Shown one piece after another: positions 11,801 through 22,761 of a DNA stretch of 64,000 nucleotides (its first letter is position 1; each line of letters begins with the position of its first letter). Position numbers and translations under genes: made by a program. The notes below the pieces were generated by a model, which was not told where the DNA came from, did no database searches, and saw only the letters and a program-made list of their open reading frames with translations. Source of the DNA: Beroe forskalii. Lineage: Eukaryota > Ctenophora > Nuda > Beroida > Beroidae. The stretch is from contig WFMF01000262.1 of assembly GCA_011033025.1 (NCBI GenBank), forward strand, positions 62,001 to 126,000, written 5' to 3'.

Positions 11801-13172
11801 TGATTCTAATCTTTCAAAAGGGAAGTAAATATTATTAAATCTGGAAAAATACAATATGAATTGTGGGCAAAACTAAATGAGAACCTAGAATAACCAAATT
11901 TTCATGGATTACCTCGTTGTCACGAATTGTACTGACATCTCTTATGATATCTTCAAATTGCTTGTCTTGCTCCTTTTGCTTTTGATTATGGAGTGCAATC
12001 TTTTCCTCGAACTTTCTGGGATTCTGATTCATCCTGGAGCAGGTTTTCTTGCATCTCTTACTAACATTCCTCAAGAGGGAGCTATTATCTACTATAAATC
12101 AAAATCAAACTATCAAACAATATCATACAATAAATATTTTAAAATTAATAATAAATATAATTGTTACCCTATAGTGTTATTACTTTTTGAATTTTTGAGC
12201 AATTGTAATCATGTTACATCACAATACCAAGCAGTTGAATTACTGTTCAAGTGTGTAACTGTGTAAGTACACTGTTGAATGAAGGGTTTAGTAACAAGTG
12301 ACAAGTGCAAACCATAATATTAAGCATGAGTGTCAAAAGCCCAAGTGTGCTTAATGTAATATTGCATTAAGACTTTAAAAACTGAGGCAGAAGGCTGAGG
12401 ATTTTATTGCAGAGGTTTGTACTTCTAAATTTGGTCAGTTCTAAATTTGTGAACTAAAGATGTGTATTTGGATTAAAAAGAAATCTTTTTTCAAGACATC
12501 AATATGCAAGACTTTACACATATTGTTAATTCAATGCAAATCTAGCCCCAGTAGATTGTAAAATGGGATAAAAAGTTTATTTACTTGTTTCACTGATATC
12601 CTTGTTTTACTTAAAATTTGATTTGATCATCAATATTGACCTAAATGACAAGCAAAACAAGTTTGCAGCTCATATCTTGAAAAATGTGGCCAATGTGCCT
12701 ACTTTTGGGTCCAAATTAGGCCAACTGCCACTTTGGCGCATGTGCTTTGTAAGGCCATAACTTGGCTATTTTTCATCTGCTTCTGACAAACAAATACATT
12801 AAGATGATCAGCCAGTTGAAATAAGGTGCTTGTTTAAAATATTATTAAAAACTGTATTCGTAATGTTGGACCTATGGACTCAAAACCACTGTCAAAATTT
12901 TGGTACATGCCCATTGCCCAGGCCATCCTGGCCAAGTGTAATCCCAAAATCTTGTTTTTTTCCAATTATTGGGGGTGAACTTCTTAAATTTTCAAGAGAA
13001 ATGAGGACAAGATAGTGGGGGGGAGTCTACGAGGAGAGTCAAATATTATAAAGCTAGAAAAAACACCAAACATTAATGATGGATGGTGCATCACAACTAC
13101 AGAATTACAGAATGAAATAATAAAATGATAAAATCTGATAAAATTTAGGAAAGGAGAGTGATGTTAAAATAG

Positions 13173-14476
13173 GTAAGGAAAATATGCATATTTGAATTAA
13201 AAAGAAATCTCAATTCAATGCATATTATTCTTCAAAACACTTCATGCAACCTACCTTTCAACAGAACCTGTTTTATCTGGGTGGCCCTATCAACAGATTT
13301 TTAATTTGGCTTGGTGCCTGCCCTCAGCATAACCCAGCAGCCTCTTACTCTATAATATATAAATACAATAGAAGGGGAAAGAGTATATTTCAATAATTGT
13401 GCTGTAAAATTTTATAATTGAATTGAATTGAACATATGAAGACACATTTGCAATAAATATAGTGAATTTAATCATCATTTGAGTTCTAAACTCTGTTAAG
13501 TACCACATAATTTTGATTGGGTTTCTTTAGAAAGTTTTGAACTTTTATCATGCCATTGCTAAACACGTATATCCCTGTGTGGCTCGCGCGGCGCGCTTCC
13601 CCAGGGAAGCGCGCGGCGCGCGTACACACACCTATGCGGGCTTAGGAAATCATGCCAATTTGCGTTTTAAAACCTGTTTGCGTCATGCGCGGCGTGCTTT
13701 CTCGGAAAATAGAGATGAGCTGCATTTTTAATTATAAATTTAAACAGGTTTAATTCTGTTAGCGGTAGAATGGTTAAAAAATGATTTTATTTTTGTCCCT
13801 AGGGCCATGAATCCAAGAAGAGCTGATTGAAAAAAAGCCAGTTAAATAAAGGATTGCCCGCCCTAACCAGATCTTAGATCTAACCAGATCCCTAGTTTTA
13901 CGCGCACGCCGGCACGCCGCGCTTTGTCGTTTCGCGAGACCCCTGGTTAACCAGCGCCTTATTCTGCGCGCGCAGCCGCAGCGCGCCGTCGTTCAATCGT
14001 TCATTCTCAGAATAGGCCGTAGGCCGCGCGCGCGTAAGCACCTGGTTAGGTTTGCCAAACGTTGCAGTTGCCTGGCCCCCTGCGAGCGCGAATTTTGCTT
14101 TAGCCCAACATACTTTGGCCAGTCTCATCTTAAAATAAATCATAGTTATCTTACAGACGCGGCTGGCGTCAGCGGGTCACATCCTGATCATACATTGACA
14201 CATTGTACGAAAAAATCATAGTTTTTAACATCTTAACATCTAGCTCGTTTGTCTTGAAATTTCAAGTTTATTCAGCTGCACCACGCCTCAGAAAATCATG
14301 TATACCCCAATGAAAAATCAAAATAGTCCACCAGTCTATTGCATTTGATTTTTGGAAAATTCAATTAATTTGGAAAAATTGGAAAAATTGTTGAGCTTTC
14401 TCGTTTCCTTCTAAATGAAAAATACATTCAAAAATGACCAATTTTGTTTTAAAAAAGCAAGAAAATTTCCAAAGAA
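13173..14476. other. Spacer beside arm B; GC-rich repeat fragments, no gene
   Basis: AT-rich sequence with two GC-rich islands. At 13555-13650 a palindrome (GCGCGGCGCGCTTCCC / GGGAAGCGCGCGGCGC) is followed by TACACACACCTATGCGGGCT. At about 13900-14110 there is text such as TTGCCTGGCCCCCTGCG. Both are shared with 54780-55300, so they belong to a dispersed repeat family. No conserved protein seen. Confidence 0.55.
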
Positions 14477-14868
14477 CCTTGTCACGTCAGGGCACTGAAG
14501 GGCACTAGGGCACTACGTTAGGGCACTTAGGGCACTACGTTAGGGCACTCAAGGGCACTACGTCAGGGCACTCAAGGGTACTGGGGCACTAAGTTAGGGC
14601 ACTTGGGCACTTCGTAATGGCATTCGGTTAGTTGACATGTTCATTCATAAATATGTTTATTTACGGTGTTTATTCACCCTACAGATTTAAGCTGGTTTAC
14701 CAGCTGTATTTTGCGAAAGAACACAGACACAATAATGAACACCTTTGATCAGCACATTCCCCACATTGCATTTACTGCGTAGATTTACAAACTGTTATAG
14801 GTATCACTATCATAGCCAATGTATGTCACGTGATGTCGCTCCGTGAATGGAATGTGGTTAATAGGCTA

Positions 14869-15098
14869 GTGTCCCATATAACTCTGGGCTCTTCATTATC
14901 TATGATAATGACGTCAGTCAGAAAAATATAGTTAAGCGCACCTAGCGCTTTAAGGACTTGGGTTAGGGTCACGATTAGGGTCAGGATTTGTTAGGGTTAG
15001 GGTTAGGATTAAGGTTAGGGTTTTCGTTAGGTTTAGGATACAGAAAAATTGACCTTTAGGTCTGTGACGTCACTCAGCCGGAGTTATATGGGACACAT
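14869..15098. mobile_element. Small nested MITE containing telomere-like repeats
   Basis: Inverted ends GTGTCCCATATAACTC (14871) and GAGTTATATGGGACAC (about 15080) enclose about 230 bp. The interior includes imperfect TTAGGG repeats (about 14960-15030), CRE-like TGACGTCA at 14909 near the left end and another at 15065 near the right end. Non-coding. Confidence 0.7.
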
Positions 15099-16476
15099 AC
15101 CGGTTAATATGCCCCATGCATTTTTGAGAGTTGTTGCAACTGGCGATGTACACCGTGAGTGGTCATCGTGCCTCTTTCGTTCTCCATTTATATTTTGTAC
15201 ATTTTGTATGGTCGATCGTTCAGTGTTCACAGAGTGCATTCTGCCTATACTGCCTATACAGAGTGCATTCTGCCTATACTGCTATTTACCTACATTTTTG
15301 ATGAATTGATCTAGTGCTGATTTATACAATGTACCAATTGTAATGACAATTGAGCATGTACATACTACATACTTAATTTGATTTAAAGACAGTCAGGGCC
15401 GGGTATTTGAGCAGTCATTGGTGGTGTCTGTCTGTGTAACCATGTGTCATGCCAATGTGTAACTGTAAGCAATGATGGGACGAGGACTTTAACCTCATGA
15501 TTCATCGTATCTTTTCCCGATGTTTTAACTTTAAGTTTATGATGAGACAGCAGAAACAGAGGTTTTCTTTGTATCGTATGTAGTACACCAGCCAGCATAC
15601 CTACGGCTTCACGGGCCCATAAAAATCCTCACCCTCTCATAGAGATCCCACAAACCCCTCACCTACCACCACTGCAAAATTTCGTCGATTCTCCATTGCC
15701 TGAAAACACCAGTGCTCCAGTGGGGCCTTTTTTAGTCCTGTGTCCGACAGTTATCTTAATAATAAATACGTGAATAATGTTTGTGCGGGCGCACACCATT
15801 AAATTAGAGCTTGCCCAGGAAATATCAAGAGAAAGAAAGGCTAAGCCGGGCTTAGTCGCGCCGTTGCTATGGATACAGATATTCTGCACGTGCAGATTAA
15901 TTGCGCGCGGGTTCTTTACGGTTTAATGCTGTTTTGATTTCGGAGCTTTATAACTTTTGGTGTGATTAGAATTTTTTGATGCGGTAAAAATACTTTAGTT
16001 GATTTGAGTTGCGGGGTTTGAAATTTGCGAACGAGGTGCTGCGTAGCAGCGCCGAGTGAGCTCTGTGTATGCAGGCCCAACGGGCCTGCTAGTTTGTTAA
16101 TAATACATGTTCGCGCCTTCCATAAATTCCAACTACGTCAGGGCACTCGAGGGCACTTTTTAGGGCACTCCGGGGCAACTGGACGTAGAAGTAACATGTT
16201 GTACAGCACGGAACTTCAATGAGTTCACCATGGTTGGACACACATTAGCACCACGACAAAAGTTGGAATTATACCCTGTGTCTAATGAAAATGTTTCCTT
16301 GCGTTTGAAAATTGATGCTCACACAGTATTATTACATTTCCAATTTGATGTTATATAAGCTAGTCTTTATGTGAGAGACAAACCGGAAGAACCAACCAGA
16401 CAGTGGAATCAATCTAAATCTTGGCTGTATAATCACATTCGTTGCAATAGCTATGTCCTGTATTGAGCGCCCTTGC

Positions 16477-16541
16477 TTTCGATTCCTTAGATAGACTTGA
16501 TCACATGAATAATGTGATCAAGTTTATACAAGGAATCGAAA
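16477..16541. repeat. 30-bp stem hairpin
   Basis: The arms 16477-16506 and 16512-16541 pair at 27 of 30 positions around a 5-nt loop. The arm begins TTTCGATTCCTT and ends CTTGATCACAT. Four TTGATCA-containing units follow (about 16555-16620). It may be a MITE remnant; a structured RNA is possible but unsupported. Confidence 0.8.
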
Positions 16542-17362
16542 CTGAGGGACACATGATCTAAATCACTTGATCAAAAGATAATCACTTGATCAAAAGGTAA
16601 TCACTTGATCAAAAGGTATAGACTACATAACCACGTGACCAGAAATTGAGAGTCAGAATCAGTAGTGACACTAGTGTAGGTATATATAGGAGAATTCACT
16701 CTGTGAACACTGAACCGGAACGACCGACCAATACCATACAAAATGACAAAATGTACAAAATAAAAATGGATGACAAAAGAGGTACAACTCATGGTGTACA
16801 TTGCTATAGTTAAATGTACTCTCAAAAATGCATAGCAACCACATTCCATACCTGACACGTGACATGCATTGTCTATGATCATATAACGGTTTTCAAATGT
16901 ACAGTAATTACATTTACAATATTGTGCTGATTTCAAGGTGTTCATTATTGTACCCGTGTACATTCATTAAATACAGTAAAAGGAGCAAGTAAACCGGGTC
17001 AAATTAATGAGGTAAATAAGCAGGGTTAATTAATATTAAACTTAAAGTTAACGGTAAATATACATTGTAAACTGGTGACCTAAACAGGTGACCTAATGTA
17101 GTTCCCTGCTGCCCTAACGGAGTTCCCCGGTGCCCCAACGGAGTGCCCCAGTGCCCTGATGTAGTGCCCCAGTGCCCTGACGTAGTGCCCCAGTGCCCTG
17201 ACGTAGTGCCCAGTGCCCTGAAGTAGTGCCCCAGTGCCCTGATGTAGTGCCCTTGAGTGCCCTGACGTACGCTTAGTGCCCTTGAGTGCCCTGACTTAGT
17301 GCCCTAAGTGCCCTCACGTAGTGCCCTGTGCCCTGAGTGCCCTAAAACGTGACAAGGTTGTC

Positions 17363-18108
17363 TCAAAATTTCGCTACATTGATGACACCATTATGGCATC
17401 ATGATGATGTTACCAGAACTTCTCTTATAGCCTATTACCTTGAACTAAACTTGACCTCAATCATATCTATACTATTTGTGGATCTTGGAATCTGGCTCAG
17501 TGAGCACGGACAACTTAAACATAAATTTTGTATAACACACATCTTGCTAAACATTAGACACCTTGGCCACCATACTCATGACTATGAACCAAGGACCATG
17601 AATCGGCCATCATACTCATGTTTTGTTTTATTTGTCACAGTTGATCATTTATCACCTAATTCACTGTTAATGAATGATTTTAAGGATGTTTAATGGGCAC
17701 CTGAATTGAATGATGGTGTGTAAGAATCTTTAATGTGATCCTTCATCATATCAAGTGAATGAGATACGAGTGAAACTCAATGATGATAATGAATGGAATG
17801 AATCTAACAATTTCACACAACCACGCAAATCTACTGACAGTTTCGGAATTTAATAAAATTCCATCTTCAGGATCTTCTTCTTCTTCTTCAGGATCTCCAT
17901 GTGAATGTTAATCATCCTCAAATTTGATTGTAATTAGTAGTGTTGTTAAGTTTAAAAGTGTAAGAATGTTACCAATGTTTTTTTATATATTGTTTGTGTA
18001 AATAGTGATGGTTAAAGACCATTACCATTTTATTATTATTATGTTATGTCTAAGAACCATGAATCATGATAGATTCTGTTAGTATATAACTCAAACTTGT
18101 TGAGCTAT
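17363..18108. other. No gene seen upstream of the AP endonuclease exon
   Basis: AT-rich sequence between the foldback element and the APEX2-like exon. A 114-residue open frame (17349-17693) overlaps the element end and has no recognisable motif. A CTTCTTCTT microsatellite lies near 17875. Any promoter of the APEX2-like exon would be here, but I see no clear element. Confidence 0.4.
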
Positions 18109-18232
18109 ATGAAAATTTGCTCATGGAATGTGAATGGCTTGAGATCAATTGAAGATATTCAAAGTCATCTCAAGAATTTTGGTGCTGATATAGTTTGTTT
18201 TCAAGAAACAAAAATAGCAAGACACCAGTTAA
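18109..18232 (+). CDS. APEX2: AP endonuclease (APEX2/ExoIII family), first coding exon only
   Basis: The ATG at 18109 opens a 41-residue frame starting MKICSWNVNGLRSI and containing GADIVCFQETKIA, then a donor TTAA|GTATGT at 18233. WNVNGLR carries the conserved Asn, and QETK the metal-binding Glu, of the exonuclease III / AP endonuclease fold, which cuts DNA at abasic sites in base-excision repair. The start and spacing match APEX2, where an intron after QETK is plausible. No further exon (the SGYSGVAT region or later) was found in the following 9 kb, which is full of repeats. It is either the 5' end of a gene with distant exons or a captured, orphaned exon. Family assignment is firm; functionality is not. 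Confidence 0.6.
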
Positions 18233-18394
18233 GTATGTGATGTTCACTCACTTGTACTTGATAGTTTTGACTCTCATGGACTGCTTCATTGCATGAATTT
18301 CTATGCTTCTAGGGCAGTATAGCAGTATGGCATCACCCCATACACTCCCATTATATACAGTTTTTATTCTAAATTTCCTCTTCATGCTGGGGGG

Positions 18395-18690
18395 GGGGGT
18401 TTCACTGTCCCAATTGTCCCAAACTCAAGAAAAAGTGGATTGGGACAATTGGGACAAATGGGACATTTGGGACAAATGGGACAATTGGGACAAATGGGAC
18501 AGAGAAAACGGAACAAATGGGACCTAAAAAAGTGAATTCGGACTGGGACAATTGGGACATTTGGGACAAATGGGACAATTGGGATAAATGGGACAGAGAA
18601 AATGGAACAAATTGGACTCAAACAAGTGAATATGGACTGGGACAAATGGGACATTTGGGACAATTGGGACATAAGTGACAGAGACAACTG
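18395..18690. repeat. GGGACAATT short-period array
   Basis: GGGACAATT / GGGACAAAT units begin with a short inverted GTCCCAATTGTCCC segment and the linker AAACTCAAGAAAAAGTG. The same design as at 8645, 18880 and 27110. A poly-G run precedes it. Confidence 0.85.
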
Positions 18691-18879
18691 GGAATCAAAT
18701 GATTGTGTTTTTGAGTAGCAGTTTAGTGTTTTTGTCCCACAGCTTGTTACATAGAGGCAGAAAACCAAAACTTGTACTTATTAGCATAGTAGTATGAATA
18801 TAACTTTTATTTCAATGATAGAAAAACATTGATCAGTGTAAAAATGATAAATGACTGATTTTTTCAACTTTTTGGTTAT

Positions 18880-18992
18880 CCCCAATTGTCCCAAATGTCC
18901 CAGTTGTCCCAATTGTCCCAAAAACCAGTCCCAAACTCAAAAAAAGTAAATTGGGACAGGGACAATTGGGACAATTGGGACAGTGACACTCC
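18880..18992. repeat. GTCCC/GGGAC inverted array
   Basis: GTCCCAATTGTCCC units, the linker AAACTCAAAAAAAGT and then GGGACAATTGGGAC units form a long potential hairpin ending AGTGACACTCCCCCC. It closely matches the copy at 27110-27236, including the flank ATAAATGACTGATTTTTT. Confidence 0.85.
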
Positions 18993-19591
18993 CCCCCATG
19001 CTTGCCATTTTTGGGCTAAATACTTGGCGGAATTGACTCCACCATGGATATTGGATCCGCTGCAGAACTGGCCCGTCTGCTTTGGTTCCACCATGGACTG
19101 CAATAAATTCCACCAAAAATTTTTTTGGCGGAATTTAGTGTACTTAATTTAGCAGCAGGCTCCTTGAAAGTCCGCTGTAGAGTTGCGGGTCTGCCACAGA
19201 TTTTCCGGAGCCTGGGGGAAATTCTGCTGCAGAATCGTTAAAAGTTCTGCCAAAAAGTCTGCTGCAGAGTTTTTGAAGTCAAAGGCAAAATTCCACTGTG
19301 TAGTTTTGAAGTCCCCCATGGAGCTTTAGTAAAATCGCCAGTGGACTCTGCTGGTGGATTCAATTCCACTGGCGGACTCCAATGGCAGAGTGAAGTCCAC
19401 TGGTGTCTAAAAAATCCACAGCAGACCTAAACAAACTAGACTTAAGGTCATAGGTCCAGGACCTGTGTCCTTAAGCCTAGTTTTGGTATGTCTCCCATAT
19501 ATAAACGGCTCTGAGTCATGGTAAGTTGACCTAGACTTATATTTTGTAGGACCTTAACTCTAGTTTTAATCCCAAGCTTGACATTTTAATG

Positions 19592-19735
19592 GGATCATTC
19601 ACATATTATAACGTAATCAATTTTTGGCCATTGTCAACCCCTTCCCTCCCCACGTAATCAAATGTAATCAAAGCCCAACCCCCTCCCTCTTGAGGAGAAT
19701 ATTGTGTAATCATGGCTTAATCTTACCCCCCCAAC
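19592..19735. mobile_element. Truncated older MITE of the 20680 family
   Basis: GGGATCATTCACATATTA followed by AACGTAATCA, then CCCCTTCCCTCCCC and GAGGAGAATATTGTGTAATC matches the interior and one end of the complete MITE at 20680-21122. The other end is missing. Confidence 0.65.
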
Positions 19736-20679
19736 CTAGTTATTAGTTAGTTATTTAAAAGGTTATAGTTCCGCTAAGGAATTTTAAAGCAGATGTAAAG
19801 TCTGCCAGCAGACTCTGCTAGTGGACTCAACTGGCAGACTTAATTCCACCAGCAGACATGGCTTCAATCCACTGGCAGAGTCTGCTGGTGGATTCCACTG
19901 GCTGAAAAGATTCTGCCCTGGACTTTGAAACATCCGCGGTGGACTTTCATAAAGTCCGCTGCGGGTCCACCAAATTCCGCCAAAATTTTTCCTGTTCCCA
20001 ATCGCGTTTTTGTTTTACAAAAAGGCATTGAGAAAAGGTTAGCAGAGATCGTGTATTTTGGGGGTTGTGTGTATACTACCTTTACGCGTACTGTTAAATC
20101 TGAAATAGGCGGTGCTGCGCGCGACCGTATGTCGTTGGTGGTGGTTGGTGGTACACTTTCAACTTCAAGCATCCAACTGCTCCTTTATAATATCACTCGC
20201 GTCAGAGTAGCTTGGTGTAGTGGCATCCTTTGCAGTGTGGGTTGCAGCTAGCTATTACAGCGTTGTAAATATTTGAGTTCAATGCTCTGCTCTGTTCATT
20301 CTGATGTTGAAATTAATTCTCTCTCAAAAATTTAACAATTCTTTAATCATGAAATCAAATTTTCACGGAATTAATCTAATAATTGATTGGATTTCAATCA
20401 CATACTCATTTGGCTTCCTTTAAGTAGCGGGCAATTCGGGCAATTTACAATGGGCAGTATTAGTGCAATCAGTTATGAATGATCTTAAGAATTGACGAGA
20501 GGAAAGAAAGACATGAGAGTTTGTCTCGGTTCATTATTGATAATAATGATATATCTGAATCTTTTATCTTAATCTTGTTCAGTAAATATTATATTGTGTA
20601 TCTCAATCTCGAAAAACAATTAAGGCGGGATAAAACGATAACGAACATTGCATCAGTTTGATATCTGCAACGCAACACA

Positions 20680-21122
20680 TAAGGGATCGTTCACATATTA
20701 CGTAATCACCTAGGGGGAGGGGGGGGGGGAGTTTTCAAATGATTACGTTTGATTACGGGGAGGGGGGAGGAGGTTTGATGGTTGATTACGTAATCAAAAT
20801 TTGCAATTTTTGCCACAAATTCTCGGTATTTTTAGCAAAATTTTCAGAAAACCAACTCAAAAGCACCATTTTTCAGCACCATTATTTAAAATTTACCTCA
20901 ATATTTTCATAAATTTTTTCAAACTTGAAACAGTCAATTTTAAAGTATTTACACTGTCCATTTTCTTCATTTTCTACTCAAAAAGGTGGGGGGGTTAAGC
21001 CATGATTACGTAATATTCTCCTCAAGAGAGGGGGTTGGGCTTTGATTACGTTTGATTACGAGGGGGGGAGGGGGTTGAAAATGGCCAAAAATTGATTACG
21101 TAATATGTGAACGATCCCTAAG
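20680..21122. mobile_element. Complete MITE with 26-bp TIRs and TAA target duplication
   Basis: The ends start GGGATCGTTCACATATTACG and continue TAATCA, and are exact inverted copies (20683-20708; about 21093-21118). Both are flanked by TAA. G-rich and C-rich subterminal blocks carry GATTACGTTTGATTACG. At about 440 bp with no coding capacity it is a non-autonomous DNA transposon. The 3-bp TAA duplication resembles Harbinger-type integration. Confidence 0.85.
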
Positions 21123-21727
21123 AAAACGTAACGCGTAAGGAAAATGGTGATCGTAATTATGAAACTCTGAACGGCGCGCAACTGAACGAATCTTCAATTT
21201 CAAAGAGTTCTACGAAATGGCGGGAACGCATGTAACCTTTGGCATGAACGAAATCGCCCACGTGATACTTTTTATCTGTGCGCCGTCAGTTCAAACTTTA
21301 GAGAGAAATATATAGCGCCCAAGATAACAACGAAGATTTATAAAATTGATTCAATGATGTTAGTATTGCGATGTGACACTAATATTGATAGAAGAAGCGC
21401 CGATTGTATCATGATTTGATGGTCACTTTTATGCTTTATCGTCAACTCATCATGTCAGTAAATAAGTCGGACAACGATTGTCGATCAAATGACGGCGTGT
21501 TTTAATACCAGCTCCAGGGAACAGGAAATTAAGCGCCTGCATACGGGAACAACGGGCACAAGAAATAAGCCTGCAGGCGCATTTCTTGTTTTAATGGAAT
21601 TTATCAGAGTCTGCGGCAGAACCACAGTGGATCCGCCAGTTCTGCGGTGGATCAGCAGCGGAGTTGATTCTGCCAAGTTTTTAGCCCATTTATGTCCAAG
21701 ATCATCTCTCCTCGTTGATACTAAAAG

Positions 21728-21832
21728 GTGGAACCACCCGAAACCACCCGAAACCAGCCGAAACCACCCAACCCACCCGAAACCACCCCCGAAACCACCC
21801 AACATAACTCCGAAACCACCCGAAACCATAAT
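21728..21832. repeat. GAAACCACCC short tandem repeat
   Basis: About ten units of CCGAAACCACC. The frames read proline/threonine-rich or glycine/tryptophan-rich peptides with no gene context. Confidence 0.8.
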
Positions 21833-22761
21833 ACATCTGGAGGTCTATTGTATCATCTGTATTGTGACGATATGTACCGTTATAATTCATCAGACCAGTG
21901 GAGGCCTATTTAATGAAGCATGGCTTGACATGTTGATGTCTGCCATGGTATAGATGGCTCTTGAGCTTGGTCTGCTACACAAAGGAGAATGATACCAGAC
22001 TCCTTTGCAAAGCACATACTTCATGATATAGCAGTAAAGTATGCACATTGAGGAACACCAAGCATATAGAGAAATCTATTTTATATCAATACATGAAGTA
22101 ATATATAAGGCTATTTGAAACTGGTCCAATGAATTCACTATAAGTCACGATTTTGTTGACCAATTCCGTTTCAGGGGACCAAGTGATTAGTGTAGCAGTA
22201 TATGTGGCTGGAGAAAGGACACAGTTGCTATATGCTTAAGAGTGCCCCTGGGGACCACCTGCCACACCAATCAGGGCCCATTTTATTATCTTTATTCACA
22301 GTTATATTTATCTTCATAGAATATACTAATTCAATAGACATCTTTGTCTATAGCACTGAAATAAAGCCTTATCACGTACAACTCATCTAGTACGACTTTC
22401 ATGTATAGCTCTCATAAATTTTCACAACTCTCATTACAACATGAAAGTTGTTGCACTTGACTTTCAAGTGCTGTTAGTTTTATACCTTACAACACTTTAC
22501 AACACACATTCGTTTGAGATATCAAATAAATAAAAATTTGCCTTCCACCTTGCGCCATGGTCGACCTTTTGAACCTGTTTATTACTGCAATGAGTTTGAA
22601 TTAAATTATTGAAGTATAACATCAGCATTGGTCAGATGAGCTACAGTTTGTCCTAGTGAGCTCAATCGAGCAAAGGCCAGAAAGTTTTCGTTACTCCAAG
22701 ATTCCAGGTTGTTGTTTTGTCCTCTAAGAGAGACCTTTTCAGCAGACTTCTTATCAAGTTC
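21833..22761. other. No gene seen
   Basis: AT-rich sequence with short unsupported open frames. It ends where the reverse transcriptase remnant begins on the minus strand. Confidence 0.4.

Larger units (their letters stand above)
2310..12032 (-). pseudogene. CRTC: CRTC copy B: exons 1-7, truncated by frameshift
   Basis: This is a second copy of the first seven coding exons of the CREB coactivator, on the minus strand: exon 1 about 11913-12032, exon 2 11717-11776, exon 3 11322-11370, exon 4 10100-10148, exon 5 9785-9857, exon 6 6150-6181, exon 7 2310-2398. Exons 1-5 appear identical to the functional copy and exon 6 differs by one synonymous base. All splice sites are kept. Exon 7 is 89 nt instead of 94, which shifts the frame, and read-through past its donor reaches TAA soon after. 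No exons 8-12 are seen on this side, although the window ends here. If transcribed, it could make a CREB-binding fragment without an activation domain. It may also be silent. Confidence 0.85.
1630..13172 (-). repeat. Arm B of a large inverted duplication
   Basis: Read on the minus strand, this segment matches arm A (27237-37340, plus strand) almost throughout: introns, minisatellites, a MITE and CRTC exons 1-7. The inner end is near 13172, matching 27237, and the outer end near 1630, matching 37340. Identity looks very high by eye and is broken mainly by indels. Arm B has private insertions at about 2683-4625 and 6790-9452. It lacks three insertions present in arm A. It could be a true segmental duplication or an assembly of two haplotypes in opposite orientation. 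Confidence 0.9.
14477..17362. mobile_element. Foldback element with GGGCACTACGT subterminal arrays
   Basis: The ends carry the inverted repeat AACCTTGTCACGT. Just inside each end are arrays of AGGGCACTACGTT-type units (14490-14620; inverted at 17100-17345), plus a short run at 16140-16180. A second, imperfect inverted repeat lies further in (about 15110-15240 versus 16690-16860). The interior holds a nested MITE, hairpins and TTGATCA repeats. No transposase seen. The class is uncertain: foldback-like or a non-autonomous DNA transposon. Confidence 0.75.
19005..21700. mobile_element. Inverted-repeat element with TCTGC..GTGGA degenerate repeats
   Basis: The region 19005-19140 is the inverted counterpart of 21590-21700: GGGCTAAATACTTGGCGGAATTGA at one end and its mirrored form with CTTGGCAGAATC at the other. 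Inside the ends are many variants of TCTGCTGGTGGA and TCCACTGGCAGA (19150-19430, 19790-19990). A younger MITE (20680-21122) is nested inside. No transposase; open frames here are chance. Confidence 0.6.

Noticed and set aside
14960-15030. A chromosome end (TTAGGG repeats)
   Set aside because: Short, imperfect, internal and enclosed within a small inverted-repeat element.
18303-18768. Peptide repeats such as WDNWDKWD or NVPIVPIVP
   Set aside because: Translations of the GGGACAATT array; similar frames appear wherever the array occurs.
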